A stretch of 64,000 bases of DNA from Picocystis sp. L7. Lineage: Eukaryota; Chlorophyta; Picocystophyceae; Picocystales; Picocystaceae. This document shows, piece after piece, positions 1-11,035 of the stretch. The translations under genes were made by a program, and so were the position numbers. The notes beneath the pieces are model-generated. The model had not been told where the DNA came from, made no database searches, and saw nothing but the letters and a program-made list of their open reading frames with translations. Location of the stretch: NCBI GenBank assembly GCA_020975725.1, contig QXJR01000021.1, positions 62,001 to 126,000 of the forward strand, given 5' to 3'. Position 1 is the first letter of the stretch. The number at the start of each line of letters is the position of its first letter.

Positions 1-705
1 TAAAGGGACGAGGTGATGGTGGCTAATTCGGACGTGGAATGTTTGCACGGGTGCCTTTCACGGACATGACTGTGTGTTCCGTTTGTTGGCTTCACGTGAA
101 AGGTTTAGGACGGATCTACCATTTGGCTCTTTGGCGAACTCAATTTCCTCAAAGGATTCGTTCCATTGCCGTGGACATGTGGGCTAGGAAGGCTTCCGGC
201 TCGTATCCAACTGTCTTGCGGCTCTTCCAAAGTACCTAGGATGACGCTGCATGCATAAACGTTGGGGTGGAGTGGAGTTTGGCGGGCCCATCTTGCTTGG
301 AGCAGGACCACGCCTTTTTTCACGCAATCACCTTTGGATCGAACAAAGATCGCGACGTGATCCTCTTTGAAAAGGAACGAGGCATCGCGTTTCCCTTGCC
401 TTTGGGTGGGGCGTGTTAGTCCGAACGACTTGCGCACGCCCCCCACGTTATGCATCTGTTGGACAGGTGCATGGGATCATCTCCACGAGGAAACGGTTTG
501 CTTCACCATTGCCGCACTAGTGTGCGGTTCCGGCCCCGACCCTTCACCTTCCATTTCATCCTTGGCACGGCGAGTGGCGCCTCCCCGCCGTTCAACGATC
601 GACTGCCGCTCCCACAAGCATCCACACGGGCAGCGGACCCTTGGCAAGTTCATCTTTGTGCTTTTCTTGGTGGCTTGACCCCGTACCGACCTCGAAGAAT
701 GTTCT
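1..705. other. Intergenic, no gene recognised
   Basis: Short open frames exist on both strands, but none resembles a known protein and they overlap one another. I see no RNA gene here. The stretch lies to the left of a dispersed repeat copy and may hold the end of a gene that begins outside the window. Confidence 0.5.
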
Positions 706-1160
706 TCCATGGGTTGTACCTCGGTGCAATCAGGATGGTGAACTTTGGTCCCCGCCCTGTTCGGAGAAGACGCTCCCATCCCAGGTGGATACGAGTCTCG
801 GAAGGGATCAAAGGGACTCGACCACCCCGTCGCAGAAGAGTGTAGAGGTGGTTGTTAGGAATTGCATGGGACGGTAGCAGTGTCGTCACCTTGATGGATG
901 TACTCCAATGGAGTGTCAAAAGGGACGGGTAGAGAGAAGAGCGTGGACGCTCGCTGCTGTGTTGGACTCGTGAGCCTACGAGGAGACCCGAAGAGTACGG
1001 CAACTGGAACCGTTGGAACACACGCGAGTCACAAACGTGTTGAACCTGGTGTTTGGTGACTCGTCCGCCAGTGAGTTTGGCACTGTGATGCTAGATCGTG
1101 CATTACTAACGATCACGATCGATCCTTCTCAACCAGAACCAACCAGAAGGACGAGAGCCG
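706..1160 (+). repeat. Dispersed repeat, copy A
   Basis: About 455 bp that match, in inverted orientation, the block at about 60393-60852. In the best stretch (about 950-1100 here) I counted roughly 14 differences in 145 positions, near 90 percent identity; the outer parts are more diverged and contain small indels. Both copies lie a few hundred bases upstream of a plus-strand gene (Nup88 here, pyroglutamyl peptidase for the other). The short open frame within it is shared by both copies on opposite strands, but I recognise no protein. It could be a short non-autonomous element or a structured non-coding RNA; the ends are approximate. Confidence 0.8.
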
Positions 1161-1431
1161 ACAACCCAGGGGTCTCGTCCACCCCCTTCCTGTCGATCGA
1201 GAAGAAACTCCCCGAGGAAGGCGATGGCCGATGCCGCGATGGCGATGGACGCGCACGCGATGCGCAACGCCGCCTCGCGGGTTTACGGCGAGAGGACGTG
1301 CGTTTCGCGGCGTGGAGGGAAGGGGAGGACGGCACACGTGCCTGAAATGGCGCAGGCGGAGGAGAAGCGATGGCGGGAGGACGCCGAGGACGCGGAGGAG
1401 AGGCGAGGCTGACGTGGGAGGGACGAACGCG

Positions 1432-1464
1432 CCACGTGGATGCCACGTGGATGCCACGTGGATG
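1432..1464. promoter_or_regulatory. Three tandem 11-bp units containing G-box CACGTG
   Basis: The unit CCACGTGGATG is repeated three times without interruption just before the proposed Nup88 start codon at 1469. Each unit holds the palindrome CACGTG (G-box/E-box), normally bound by bHLH or bZIP factors. The 11-bp period is not a multiple of three, so the tract would scramble a protein frame. This argues that it is 5' leader or promoter and that translation starts after it. Confidence 0.55.
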
Positions 1465-1468
1465 CAGG

Positions 1469-3577
1469 ATGGTGGCCTTGGGGGACGGACGGGTGCGCCT
1501 GGGGGTGGGCGACGCGCACGTGGCGACGGACGGGACCTCGCTCGGCGCCTCTTGCGGTGGCGCTCGCCTGGTGAGGTGGAACCTCGACGAAACCAAAGGG
1601 ACGCGATTGCAAGTGGCCGACGTGCACCTGCCTTCCAGGAGCCGAAACACGAACCAAGAGGACCTGGAGCTCGAATGGACTCCGCTGGCCGAAGACCTGC
1701 TGGATGGAAGCGGACTGGAAGTGAGGCACGTGGCATGGCACCCGCACAGCGAAAACCACCTGGGATTGCTCACCTCGGACAACGTCTTCCGCTTGTACAA
1801 CGTGGCTCGTGACACTGCGCAGCCTGAACAGGAATTCCGTGTGGATGTGCCGGAAGGCAGAGATTACCACGACTTGGCGGACACGCAGATGGAAACGTTC
1901 ACCTTTGGCACAGGATGCGGATGGGACAGGCTCACCGTCTACTTCTCCAGCTGCTGCGGTAACCTGTACTACCTCTGCCCTGTGGCGCCGTTCGGAGCCA
2001 TGATCCCACGCAAGGAACTCTCAGGCCTGCATGCGGCATCCGAACTGAGACCGGGATCGACGGTCGATGCGACTGCCACATGGTTGGACCGGGCGCTGGG
2101 AACACAAGCCCTCCACGGAGGAGTTGAAAACGGGTCTGGCTTTGCCACCGTTCGACCACACTGTCTGGAATGGTCCTCGCCGTGCCTGGTTGGACCGTTC
2201 CCGGAAGATTCGCTACCTCCAATGGCAAGGAACGGGCCATCCAGCCAGGCTGCTTGTGGTCTCTTGCACTTTCCGTTGTATTCTACCGGTGGGAGGGTGA
2301 TGGTTGGCGTCCGTGCACAAGGTGAGAAGGTGCACCTCTTTGTTTACCTCCTGTACGGCTCCATCGTTCCGGCTTGGCTCGAAGACACTCCGCACTTTGG
2401 TCGGGACGCGCGTGGTAGAATCGACTGGGTTTCGAGTTCAGCAGGCTTTCACCGGCCGGACTGTCATCCCACCGTGGCGTTCCTTTTGGATCGCGTGGAC
2501 TTTGAGGGTTCTCAAGGAAGTGGGATCCAGGCCGTTCGAGATGGGTCCCGGGAATGCGGCCTGTACTTGGTATTGGGCAGCCGGGCTTATGGTGTGGACG
2601 TCGGATACGCAAAGAGTATCGTCCACATGTTGGAGAGGAGTGCTCTATCCAAGCTTTCCGGGGATGGAATGCCCACCAGGCTTGGCAAGCCGTCGCTGGA
2701 AGAGTTGAGCGGTCTTCACTTGGAGGGAACTTCCCGTGTGGTGGGGGCCGTGGCTTGCGGGGGAGTTTTGGAGGAGGGCCACTTGCTTGTCTGGACCAGC
2801 GGAGGCAACGCTTCGCGCCTGCAGCGTCGTTCGGGGAAAGGTGCAGAACGGGCGCAGGAGGGGAATGCTTCGACGGCGACCTTGGGGAGCAGAGCATCCA
2901 CGGAACTGGCGGCGTTCGAGGAGGAGAGCTGGCACGAGCTGGATGCTCTGTACAAGGATCTGATCACCACCCCAGATGCTGTGGATTTGCCTCCTGCGCC
3001 AGCTTGTTCGGAGGACTCGATCGAGGGGCAGAAGTACATGCATGCGTGCGCGGTCCGGCTCAAGGAGAGGTACTTTGGATACATACACAAGGCACACGAC
3101 GACTTGTTGAGGAGATCGGAGCATCTGAGGGAAGAAGTTTCTCAACAAGAATCTTTCCAGCAAAACGTGGAGGGGAAGCTAGCCAACGCCCGCGTGATCA
3201 TGGACAAGCTTCGTTCTCGTGCATCGCAAGCCGAGAGCTTGGCGGAGAACCTCCAGGCGAGGTTGAAGCTGTTGTTCGAGCTCGAGCACGCCGCGACCCC
3301 TCCTTTGTCGGTTGCGGAGCGCGATGTTGTCCGCGAGTTGGAGGAGCTTTCCGGCAACCTTCCCGCACTTGAAGCAAAGCTGACTCCATTGAAGGATCGT
3401 ACGAAGAAGCTGGAACACATGGACCAGAAGGGAGGCTCGAACCTCCCGGTTATGACCTCCGCTCAGCTGAAGCAGCTGTACGCATCGATCAGCCAGGATT
3501 CCGGCCGAGTCCAGCTGTGCATTGAGAAGGTGCGCCGCTTGCAGCGCCAGCTCGAAGGCATGGAAACTTCTCCTTGA
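1469..3577 (+). CDS. NUP88: Nuclear pore protein Nup88/MOS7-like
   Basis: Single-exon gene for a protein of about 702 residues, close to human Nup88 (about 740) and plant MOS7. Residues 87-112 contain the family signature of a WHP-S-HLG-L-SD-VFRLYN pattern, followed by a D-PEQE-F element typical of the Nup88 beta-propeller. The C-terminal third (about 520-702) is charged, heptad-like coiled coil, as expected for the part that docks with the Nup62 and Nup214 partners. By family knowledge the protein sits on the cytoplasmic face of the nuclear pore and helps control protein export. An in-frame ATG at 1370 exists, but the start at 1469 is preferred because the upstream part is an 11-bp tandem repeat. 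It ends 84 bp before the convergent RING E3 gene. Confidence 0.88.
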   Translation: MVALGDGRVRLGVGDAHVATDGTSLGASCGGARLVRWNLDETKGTRLQVADVHLPSRSRNTNQEDLELEWTPLAEDLLDGSGLEVRHVAWHPHSENHLGLLTSDNVFRLYNVARDTAQPEQEFRVDVPEGRDYHDLADTQMETFTFGTGCGWDRLTVYFSSCCGNLYYLCPVAPFGAMIPRKELSGLHAASELRPGSTVDATATWLDRALGTQALHGGVENGSGFATVRPHCLEWSSPCLVGPFPEDSLPPMARNGPSSQAACGLLHFPLYSTGGRVMVGVRAQGEKVHLFVYLLYGSIVPAWLEDTPHFGRDARGRIDWVSSSAGFHRPDCHPTVAFLLDRVDFEGSQGSGIQAVRDGSRECGLYLVLGSRAYGVDVGYAKSIVHMLERSALSKLSGDGMPTRLGKPSLEELSGLHLEGTSRVVGAVACGGVLEEGHLLVWTSGGNASRLQRRSGKGAERAQEGNASTATLGSRASTELAAFEEESWHELDALYKDLITTPDAVDLPPAPACSEDSIEGQKYMHACAVRLKERYFGYIHKAHDDLLRRSEHLREEVSQQESFQQNVEGKLANARVIMDKLRSRASQAESLAENLQARLKLLFELEHAATPPLSVAERDVVRELEELSGNLPALEAKLTPLKDRTKKLEHMDQKGGSNLPVMTSAQLKQLYASISQDSGRVQLCIEKVRRLQRQLEGMETSP

Positions 3578-3661
3578 GTGGTGATGGATTCCTACGTGGG
3601 ACGCCTTGTTTCCAGCTGCCTGTTCCACGATCGCCATGATCACGTTGTCTCACCCCGTCCA

Positions 3662-4318
3662 TCACATCAGCATGAGTCCAGCGAGCACGAGCAGTCCCAC
3701 GAGCAGCAAGGCTCGCGAGAGCACGAGCTGCCTCGTCTGTTCGGCGGTCCACGTCCCATCTCCTTCCCTCCCATGGGCGTGTTCGTGTGTCCCAGGCGGT
3801 GCGGTGTGTCCCAAGAGGATGCCGAACACCCTCGTCCCGTGCGGGATGGCGAACGGATGCCGCTCGTGCACGCCGTGGCGATGCGAAGAGACGGACGTGC
3901 GCCTTCCTGGCGGTCGATCAGGCACGTGTCGCAGCGCCTCCTGCTCGCGTGGATCCACCTCCTGCTGTCCGCGGCCGTACAGCGGCACCAGCTTCGTTTT
4001 CCGCCGCACGAGAGCGCGTCAGCCAGGCGTCTGGGACGTCCACGGACTCGCCTCGCCTCCCAAGCGCACCTGCTTCTCTTGGACGTGCGCTTTGCACACT
4101 GGACAAGGACACGCGTGCGGACGGTGTTGCATCCATCGGTACAGGCACGGCCAGCAGTACAGGTGTCCGCACGGCGTGATCACGGGATGGTGGGCCACGT
4201 CCAAGCAGATGTTGCATTCGAACCCACGAAGCAATGCGGACGCCGCGTGCGACAACGCCTCGTCGCGCGTCGAGGAAGATGCGGATGGACGATCCGACGA
4301 GATGGGCATGGACGCCAT
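3662..4318 (-). CDS. RMA/RNF5-type membrane-anchored RING E3 ligase
   Basis: Two exons on the minus strand, 4070-4318 and 3662-3991, separated by a 78-nt intron with a GTGCGC donor, an AG acceptor and a GCTGAC branch-like site. The joined protein is about 193 residues. Exon 1 carries a C3HC4 RING (motifs CNICLD, CGHLYCW, CPVCKA). Exon 2 continues with [12 protein letters not shown] and RPPG-R, which is the conserved stretch after the RING in RMA1, RNF5 and RNF185. The C-terminus ends in a hydrophobic segment of about 18 residues, a tail anchor. By family knowledge it is an ER-membrane ubiquitin ligase in ER-associated degradation. The family match on both sides of the intron supports the splice; the exact start among nearby ATGs is less certain. 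Confidence 0.88.
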
Positions 4319-6761
4319 CGTCGGTCTGTCCCTTCCCTTTCCCAAAGGGAAAGCCACCCGGAACAGACCCGAAACCCAACCCCTTCTAAACCCAAGGGGG
4401 AAAGGGAAGGAACGAAAAGACACCCTCCCTTTCGTATGGGTGTGTGGGTGTTCCTGTGGGATCGACCACCCAACCGTCCCCAGCCACACATCGGAGGGGA
4501 GGTGAGGTGAGGTGAGAGGAGAGGAGATCCATCTCGTGGAAAGACGTGGGTAGGAGAGGTCGCTCCACCGGGAGGAAAAAGCTGCCACGAGAAGTACAAG
4601 CGCGCAGAGTAGGTGGCTCGCTGCCCCCGAGGTTTAGATCCACTTGATCTTCGTGGGTTCGTAGGGGAGGCCAACTGTTCCCCTATCCCTTCACCTTCCC
4701 GTGGGTAGCCTTGAATGAATGGGAACTTTGGGGTCTCCACTCCCACATAAACGTGGACACACACACACGAACACACATTCGCGCACTTGTTTGTTCGTCC
4801 AATCCGAACGTCGATGAAACGCGTCGTCTTTTTTGCGTTTGAGACGGAGTCAGGTCACACGTGGAGAAGCGTGGAAGGAAACACGTGCGTGGGGGTGCAA
4901 GAAAAGAAGGCGAAAGCCAAAGGAAAGGGAATGAATCGAACGCTATTCCTCGTGCAATGAGTCCTTCACTCCGAAGCAAATTGTTTACGATCCTCGGTCA
5001 TTGCCGCCGATGCGTTCTTCTACTGTCCTACGATCCTTATCGATCACCATTTGCAACGTCCAATGTCGCATTCCTCTACATGGTTGCCGTCGTGTGAACC
5101 GATAGTAGACGTGTATGTCTCGTCCTTGTTTCGAAGGAAACGTGGATCCATCCCCGGAAGGAGTAAGTCCTTCTACAAGTGTTTACCCACCAATCCGACC
5201 TTGCACTCTCCGCACCGAGGAACATCGGGCCCGCGGTTGCAAACTCCCTCTCTCTTCCCGTTCATCTTACGTGCATACATGCATTGCTTCCACCCGCCCA
5301 TCTAGCACACACGCACGCAAACATGGACAGGCATGAGACTCGGCATTGCCTCAAGGAAGGAAGGGAGGCGTCACTTGAATCCCATCCATTCGAAGGTAGC
5401 AACAACGCCCCCCCACCTCGGTTGGAATGGCTTCTCATAGAAATCACCCGGTCGTGCCAAAGAGAAGACGTGGACCTCGGTCCACTCCAAAAACCGACGG
5501 ATTGGGGTGCACAGTTGACCGATGCAAGTAGAAAGGAATCGGCCAAGAATATCGGGGTGAAATTGAATACATGACGACAGACTGTCGGTGGAAGCCCAAC
5601 TTTGCGTCTAACTCGACGAAGCATGCTCTTTGCCTCGGTCTCTTTCCCGGTTGCCATACACACGAGGGTATAATCGCATTGTTCCCCCTCTCAATCTTTC
5701 AACGTTCGTGTCTCACTGTATCTCAAGGTGATAAGTACAATGTGAAGGATATGTCACATGTGATTAAGTGGCTCCGTGGGGTTGGGTTGGTTGTTTCCTT
5801 CACATCTTCCAACCGGCCCATCCACGGTCCGATGGGAGGCACGAAACAATCGTGCATTTTAGGATGGATGAGCGTCATCCAATTGATTCGACGCGTCGTG
5901 CTTTCTCGTCGGGATTGTGGGAATTTCTCCGATCGTGGCACTATGGTTTCCTTACCAAAAGGAACACCCGCACATGCCTTGCCATAGTCAATCCATCACT
6001 TCTAGTCGGATGGGATATGAGTGGGTGTGAATCAACGGAAGCTCAATATTTGTGGACGAGGTTCGTGGAAACTATATCCATGCGTTCGCGCTATCGGGAT
6101 TCGTTCGTGGCGCAAAGGATCCCACCGGGCATCAAAACTCGACCATGCTCCCCACTCTTCCCTTACGGCACTCCCCCTTGACCTTTCCAAGAACTAGGCA
6201 CTCGAGCAAGCTTGACAAAGAAAGTGTCCCTTGGCAAACCTATGCAACAAGGAAGGCCATGCATGGGTGGCCGCCACGGCCTCAAGGAATCCCCCACGAG
6301 GCACTCGCAAGAGGTTGCGATGGAGAAACTTCACACGCAAGGAAGGGGTACCGAATGGGCAACCTCCTCGAAGCATTTTTCACTTGGGTCCAAGGTGGCG
6401 TCCTATGGTCATGCAAGAGCCATCTCGACGTGAAACCGCCCGTTGGAGACGCGAAAGAGAACCAGCGGATGGTCATGCAATGTATGGCACCGCATCTTTC
6501 ACCCTGGCCCAGGGTTTCCCGGTGCCATTGGACGTCCCCCGCAGGTTCGGGGGTGCATGCCCATGGTCCCCATCTTTTCGCACCAGGTATGTTGTGGCAT
6601 CTGTACGCGTGACCGTAGAGCGGAATCGGAAGCGTCCCAACCTGGGTCGGTTCGTCGGCGAGGGACGCGAGGTTGGGATCCAAGTGTAGGAGACAGGTGC
6701 GATTACCAGAGGAGGTCGAGCGGATTCCTTTGCCAACCCGATCCGTCTTGTATGTCCCACG
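4319..6761. other. Gene-free interval between RING E3 and RPS8
   Basis: Nearly 2.4 kb without a protein I can recognise. The left part (about 4320-4560) is the GC-rich upstream region of the RING gene and includes a run of GGTGA-like pentamers near 4499-4520. A CA-rich microsatellite lies near 4755-4780. From about 4800 to 6200 the base composition is more AT-rich and the short open frames are unlike the neighbouring genes in codon use. No RNA gene was recognised. Confidence 0.5.
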
Positions 6762-7625
6762 TCAAGCCGTGGACTTGCCCTTCTTCTTCTGCATCTTCTT
6801 CAGGTAGAACTCCAGCTCCTTCCCTTCCAGGATGTACCCGTCGCATCGTCCGCATTGTCCTGGACGGGACGCGACACATGCGTAGAGCCTTCCTGTGGCG
6901 AACTGATCCTCCAGCGCTGGATCCAGGTGACGCTTCGCTTGGCGAGCTTCGATCTTGCGTTGCGCGTGGTTGGATCGCTTCGTGTCTTCTTTGGTCTCTT
7001 CGGCGGCCGCACCTCTCTTCTTCAGGCCCACCGCCACGCCGTAGTGCGCTTCGTACCACTGTCGGAACGGTGCGGCGTCGATCTCCACCACGCAGTTCTT
7101 CACCAGCGTTTGGGTTCGCACCAGCTCGTTGTTGGACGCGTTGTACACGACGTTCAGCACGCGTGTCTTTCGCGTCACGGCCTCGGTGGGCCAGCTGAAG
7201 TTCCCTGCGTCCAGGCGGAGCGCGCGGAACTTGTAGTTGCCGCCACGCACGCGGAGGCGACGCACGGTCACGTTGGACGACAGCTTGGTCATGGCGGGCG
7301 TGCGTCCCAGCTCATACTTTCTCTTCTTGCGCCATTTGTTCTGCTTTCCACCCGTGGAACGGCGCTTGTGGAGCTTATCGCGAGAGATCCCTGCATCGTC
7401 GTTGTACGTCCAAACACGTCGTCAGCGTCGCTTCGAGCACGTTTCTCCACGTCCGACCAGGGTTTCCTTCTCGCCCTGCGCCACCTGGTCTTTCCTTCCT
7501 TCGTTCGTCCGCGGGTGCGTCCCTCGACCACGTGCACGCGTTCGGTTCGTCTCCCCCCTCTCCCTCCGAACCCGCGCCTTTCCACGTCCGCGTACGATGC
7601 ACGCCATCGCCAAACACGCACCCAT
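6762..7625 (-). CDS. RPS8: 40S ribosomal protein S8 (eS8)
   Basis: Two exons on the minus strand: a tiny first exon 7622-7625 that encodes only ATG plus one base, and 6762-7390. The 231-nt intron has a GTGCGT donor, a GCTGAC branch-like site about 33 nt before the acceptor, and GCAG at its end. Joined, the protein starts MGISRDK and has about 210 residues, the usual eS8 length. Diagnostic stretches are KRRSTGGK, the RKYELGR element, [12 protein letters not shown] and [18 protein letters not shown], and it ends with a lysine-rich tail. It is a component of the small ribosomal subunit. Splitting right after the start codon is common in ribosomal protein genes. A polypyrimidine tract lies just upstream (polypurine on the coding strand). 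Confidence 0.93.
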
Positions 7626-7657
7626 CGCGTTCGAAGCTGCACGAAGATGGCGGCGCC

Positions 7658-7886
7658 GATCCTCTCTCTCTCTCCCTCTCTCTCACCCCCTCCCTCTCTC
7701 TCCCCCTCAACCTCTCTCCCTCTCTCCCCCTCAACCTCTCTCCCTCTCAACCCCTCCCCCTCTCTCCCCCTCAACCTCTCTCTCTCAACCTCTCCCTCTC
7801 TCTCCCCCTCAACCTCTCTCTCTCAACCTCTCTCCCTCTCTCCCTCTCTCCCTCTCACCCTCTCTCCCTCTCAATCCCTCTCTGGA
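7658..7886. repeat. Polypyrimidine low-complexity tract with CAA interruptions
   Basis: About 230 bp made almost only of CTCTC and CCCCTC, interrupted at intervals by CAA. A loose unit of about 16 bp (CCTCTCTCCCCCTCAA) recurs several times. On the RPS8 coding strand it reads as a polypurine tract with TTGA spacers, lying directly upstream of the RPS8 start. Similar tracts occur before HDR and near TFIIF-beta. Such DNA may form triplexes or exclude nucleosomes. Open frames through it are artefacts of the low complexity. Confidence 0.9.
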
Positions 7887-8124
7887 CCTTTGTCTCGACC
7901 CTTCCCACGTCGGCCTCCATCCCGGGGGGAAGGGCTCGCCGGGGGTGAACTCCGGGCTTAACTTCCGAATTCACACCCGTTTGTCTGGGGGCGGAGAGGC
8001 GCCCCCTCGGTAAACACCACCGAAGGGACCGAGGCGCTCCCTCCACGTCCCTCGAATGTTTACGAAAGGGGGGTGGAGTTAACACGGTGGGGGGGGGGGG
8101 GGCAGGGACACGTCCAGGAGAGCG
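7887..8124. promoter_or_regulatory. Divergent promoter region, RPS8 / JmjC gene
   Basis: The remaining space between the RPS8 upstream tract and the JmjC start. It holds a GAGTTAACAC element at about 8077-8086, about 40 bp before the JmjC start codon and similar to the GTTAACC motif near other starts. A run of 14 G residues follows at 8089-8102. The position suggests a core promoter or leader for the plus-strand gene; no direct evidence of transcription start is available. Confidence 0.4.
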
Positions 8125-10860
8125 TTGGTCGGAATGGAACCGATGGCGCACGTGGAAGCGCGAGGAACGTCCACGTTCGGAAGGGAACACACGCGAAAAT
8201 GGGCGGAGAGGAAACGGGAAGAAGAGAAGGAGAGGTGGAAGGCGGAAAGGGAACGCGACAGGGTCGAAAGGGAACGTCGGAAGCGAAGGAAGGTGGACGG
8301 AAGACGGGCAGAAGACCATGAACAACAAAGGAAGTGGATGCGACGTGTGAAGGAAGCGCCGACGCTGAAACCCACATGGGAAGAGTTCCAGGATCCCATA
8401 CGGTTCCTAAGAGAAGCACATGCGAAGCACGGCGCCGCGGGCGTGTGCAAAGTGATCCCACCGGTCCAAGCCACCGTGCCTGCCTCGCAAGTGCTGCTGA
8501 ACAAACAACAGAAACTGCCCGCCAAAGTGCAGAAATTGCCACCAACGAGAGACCAAGGGCAGCAGAACCGAAAAGAGACCCATGATGGAATCCAGCACGA
8601 TCCACCGTCCACCGTCCACGCCGAAGGAAAGGTAGCACCGCCAAGGTTCCAGAGCAGCAAGAACGTGTACACGCTGGCGGAGTTCGAAAACGCGGCCCGG
8701 ATGGTCGCCACCCGGAAGCTGGGAACAGGTGCATGCGCAACGACCGCCTACCTGGAATCCGAATATTGGAGCACCATGGAAGGGGACAAAAGGATGCAGG
8801 TGGAGTACGCCGGTGACGTAGAAGGGACCGGTTTCAGCGATTGTCCCGAAGATCCCCTCGCATCGAGCCCATGGAACCTCAACCGCCTGCCCAGGCTCAG
8901 AGATTCCTTGTTGCACTGCCTGGACGAGGAGATCCCCGGGGTCACCAAACCGATGCTGTATGTGGGAATGCTGTTCAGCACCTTCGCCTGGCACGTGGAA
9001 GACCACAACATGTACAGCATCAATTATCATCACATGGGTGCCCCGAAGACCTGGTATGGCGTGGGCGCGGGGGATGCAGATGCGTTCGATTGCGTGGTCC
9101 AAGAAACGGTCTACACCGAAGCGAAAGACAAGATCCATGCTTCCGGAGGTCTCATGGAGAAGACCACCATGTTTTCGCCCAAGCTGCTCCTCGAAAGGGG
9201 AATTCCTGTCTATCGCATCGTCCAACAGCCGGGTGAGTTCGTGGTTACATTTCCCAGGGCCTATCACGGAGGGTTCAGCAATGGATTCAACATTGGCGAA
9301 GCCGTGAATTTTGTGACTTCGGACTGGCTGCCTTACGGGATGGATGCCTGCCACCGCTACGCTACCATCCGGAGACTTCCCGTCCTTCCGCACGAAGAGA
9401 TGGTGTTTCACGTTGTACGACAGGCATGCCAGAAAGATCATCCTGTACACTCAACGAAAGAAGGCACGATTACCACTCCACCCACCAGAAAGATTGCTTC
9501 GTTAGACACCGTTTTGAAAGTTTTTTTCAGGCAAGAAATAAACCGGATGCTGAGATTGAGAGATGAGCTCCATGCATCTGGGGCATCCTTCCGAATGATG
9601 CCACAGCAGAGCAGGACCCTCCTCTGTTCACGATGCGTTTCCCTGTGCTACTACGGGATCGTTCTCTGCGGGTGTCACGTAGAACCAGTGTGCATGGCAG
9701 ATGCAGTTGCGACTGATTGCCACTGCAAGGACAACCGCACAGTGTACATCCACGAAAACTTCGTCCAAGCAGTAGCCTTGACTCGTTGTTTTCAAGATCA
9801 AGCTTCTTTTTCCACCAAAGCACCCATCCAAAGCCTTTACCTGGATGGCAGTGTCAGCCATCACACGGTTGACAATGTTTCCGCGGAAGGTTTCGAAGGA
9901 GAGCACTGTGGATTGAACTGGGACGAAGTACTTGATGAACAAGATAGAAATAATGGTGTCACAGCCAATGCAGCGGTAACACTGCAGATGGATGCGTTTG
10001 AACGCTTGCTGACGTACGGTTTGCCTCCTAATACCGCTGTTTTTGACGAGAATAAGGGTGTTGGTGTGCCTAGGTTCTCCGCTCAATGCAAGGTTTGCGG
10101 TACAAAACCGCCTATACCATATGGAAGCTTGGACTTTTGCTCAGAGCAGTGTGCCAGGTGCTTCTACGCAACTCCAATTTTGCACAAGGACTCCCCCCTG
10201 CCCGCACCCGTCACCCCAAGCAAACTTTCAGGTACACAGTTCGGCCATCCATCACGGGAAGCGGAGCATGCAGCTTGCGACGGGGAAGGTTTAGGCAAGA
10301 GGGAAACTTCGACAGGATGTTCTGGAAACGAAAGAGAAAGATTGGATCAAGATGACGGCTGTTTAGGACGCATGGATGTTTGCAGTGAGAATCAGGAGCT
10401 CCTACCGTTCCCTTCAAGGACGGATCTGCCGGATGCAGGAGGTAGAATGCAGGTACACGTCCCGAAGCGTGCAAGGAATTCCTGCGCACACCTCCAGCGG
10501 GGCAGGTACTCTGGTGTGCTGTCCCTCAACCCTCCCGTTTGGATCAGCAAGGGTGTTTCATCGGACCATTCGTTGCGCTTGTTCCGCTTGCCATCTGGAC
10601 AGTCGGTCATTCTCGCATCGGAGCTCTTGGCAATTTTGGGTGTACGGGGCCAGCAGGCCACGAATGCATTCTTGCAGGACAGGATGGCCGATCCATTGCC
10701 CGCACGTGCGAATTGCGAAGGCACCGGACACGTGCGCAGGGGGGCCTGGGTGTTCACCCGAGAGGACTGCATGCGGTTGAGCCGGATCATGGACGTTGAT
10801 CGGGCCACGTACTGCGCGCGTTTGGCGGACATGGACTGGTCCACACCACCGTCCACCTGA
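8125..10860 (+). CDS. JmjN/JmjC histone lysine demethylase with C5HC2 zinc finger
   Basis: Single-exon gene for about 911 residues. The first 75 residues are a very charged, Arg/Glu-rich helix. A JmjN motif follows (about 78-115, APTLKPTWEEFQDPI), then a JmjC core at about 200-440. Fe(II) ligands are visible as H290 and E292 in HVEDHN and H381 in YHGGFSNGFN, with the PKTWYG stretch between. A C5HC2 zinc finger (about 499-555) comes next and a second Cys pair region (CKVCG...CSEQC) lies near 660-680. By family knowledge such enzymes remove methyl groups from histone H3 lysines using 2-oxoglutarate. The order JmjN-JmjC-C5HC2 fits KDM4/KDM5 relatives; no PHD, ARID, Tudor or FYR domain was seen, so the target residue is left open. 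The start among ATGs at 8125, 8134 and 8143 is uncertain. Confidence 0.9.
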   Translation: MVGMEPMAHVEARGTSTFGREHTRKWAERKREEEKERWKAERERDRVERERRKRRKVDGRRAEDHEQQRKWMRRVKEAPTLKPTWEEFQDPIRFLREAHAKHGAAGVCKVIPPVQATVPASQVLLNKQQKLPAKVQKLPPTRDQGQQNRKETHDGIQHDPPSTVHAEGKVAPPRFQSSKNVYTLAEFENAARMVATRKLGTGACATTAYLESEYWSTMEGDKRMQVEYAGDVEGTGFSDCPEDPLASSPWNLNRLPRLRDSLLHCLDEEIPGVTKPMLYVGMLFSTFAWHVEDHNMYSINYHHMGAPKTWYGVGAGDADAFDCVVQETVYTEAKDKIHASGGLMEKTTMFSPKLLLERGIPVYRIVQQPGEFVVTFPRAYHGGFSNGFNIGEAVNFVTSDWLPYGMDACHRYATIRRLPVLPHEEMVFHVVRQACQKDHPVHSTKEGTITTPPTRKIASLDTVLKVFFRQEINRMLRLRDELHASGASFRMMPQQSRTLLCSRCVSLCYYGIVLCGCHVEPVCMADAVATDCHCKDNRTVYIHENFVQAVALTRCFQDQASFSTKAPIQSLYLDGSVSHHTVDNVSAEGFEGEHCGLNWDEVLDEQDRNNGVTANAAVTLQMDAFERLLTYGLPPNTAVFDENKGVGVPRFSAQCKVCGTKPPIPYGSLDFCSEQCARCFYATPILHKDSPLPAPVTPSKLSGTQFGHPSREAEHAACDGEGLGKRETSTGCSGNERERLDQDDGCLGRMDVCSENQELLPFPSRTDLPDAGGRMQVHVPKRARNSCAHLQRGRYSGVLSLNPPVWISKGVSSDHSLRLFRLPSGQSVILASELLAILGVRGQQATNAFLQDRMADPLPARANCEGTGHVRRGAWVFTREDCMRLSRIMDVDRATYCARLADMDWSTPPST

Positions 10861-11035
10861 TCCCTCCTTGTCATGCATGTCTCCTTTGCATCATCCATTT
10901 CATGGGCCAATCTCTCTCTTCTCTCCCCCTTCCTTCCTTGTGTGCACACCGTGCCCATCCTACTGCCACCAGGACGTCCCTTCGGGAGTGTCGGGCTACA
11001 GCCTGTCCACCACCACCGTCGCACCGGCGCGGAAG

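Noticed and set aside
7237-8013. Plus-strand frames rich in Ser, Leu and Pro over the polypyrimidine tract
   Set aside because: Encoded by a low-complexity CT repeat and antisense to the RPS8 first intron.
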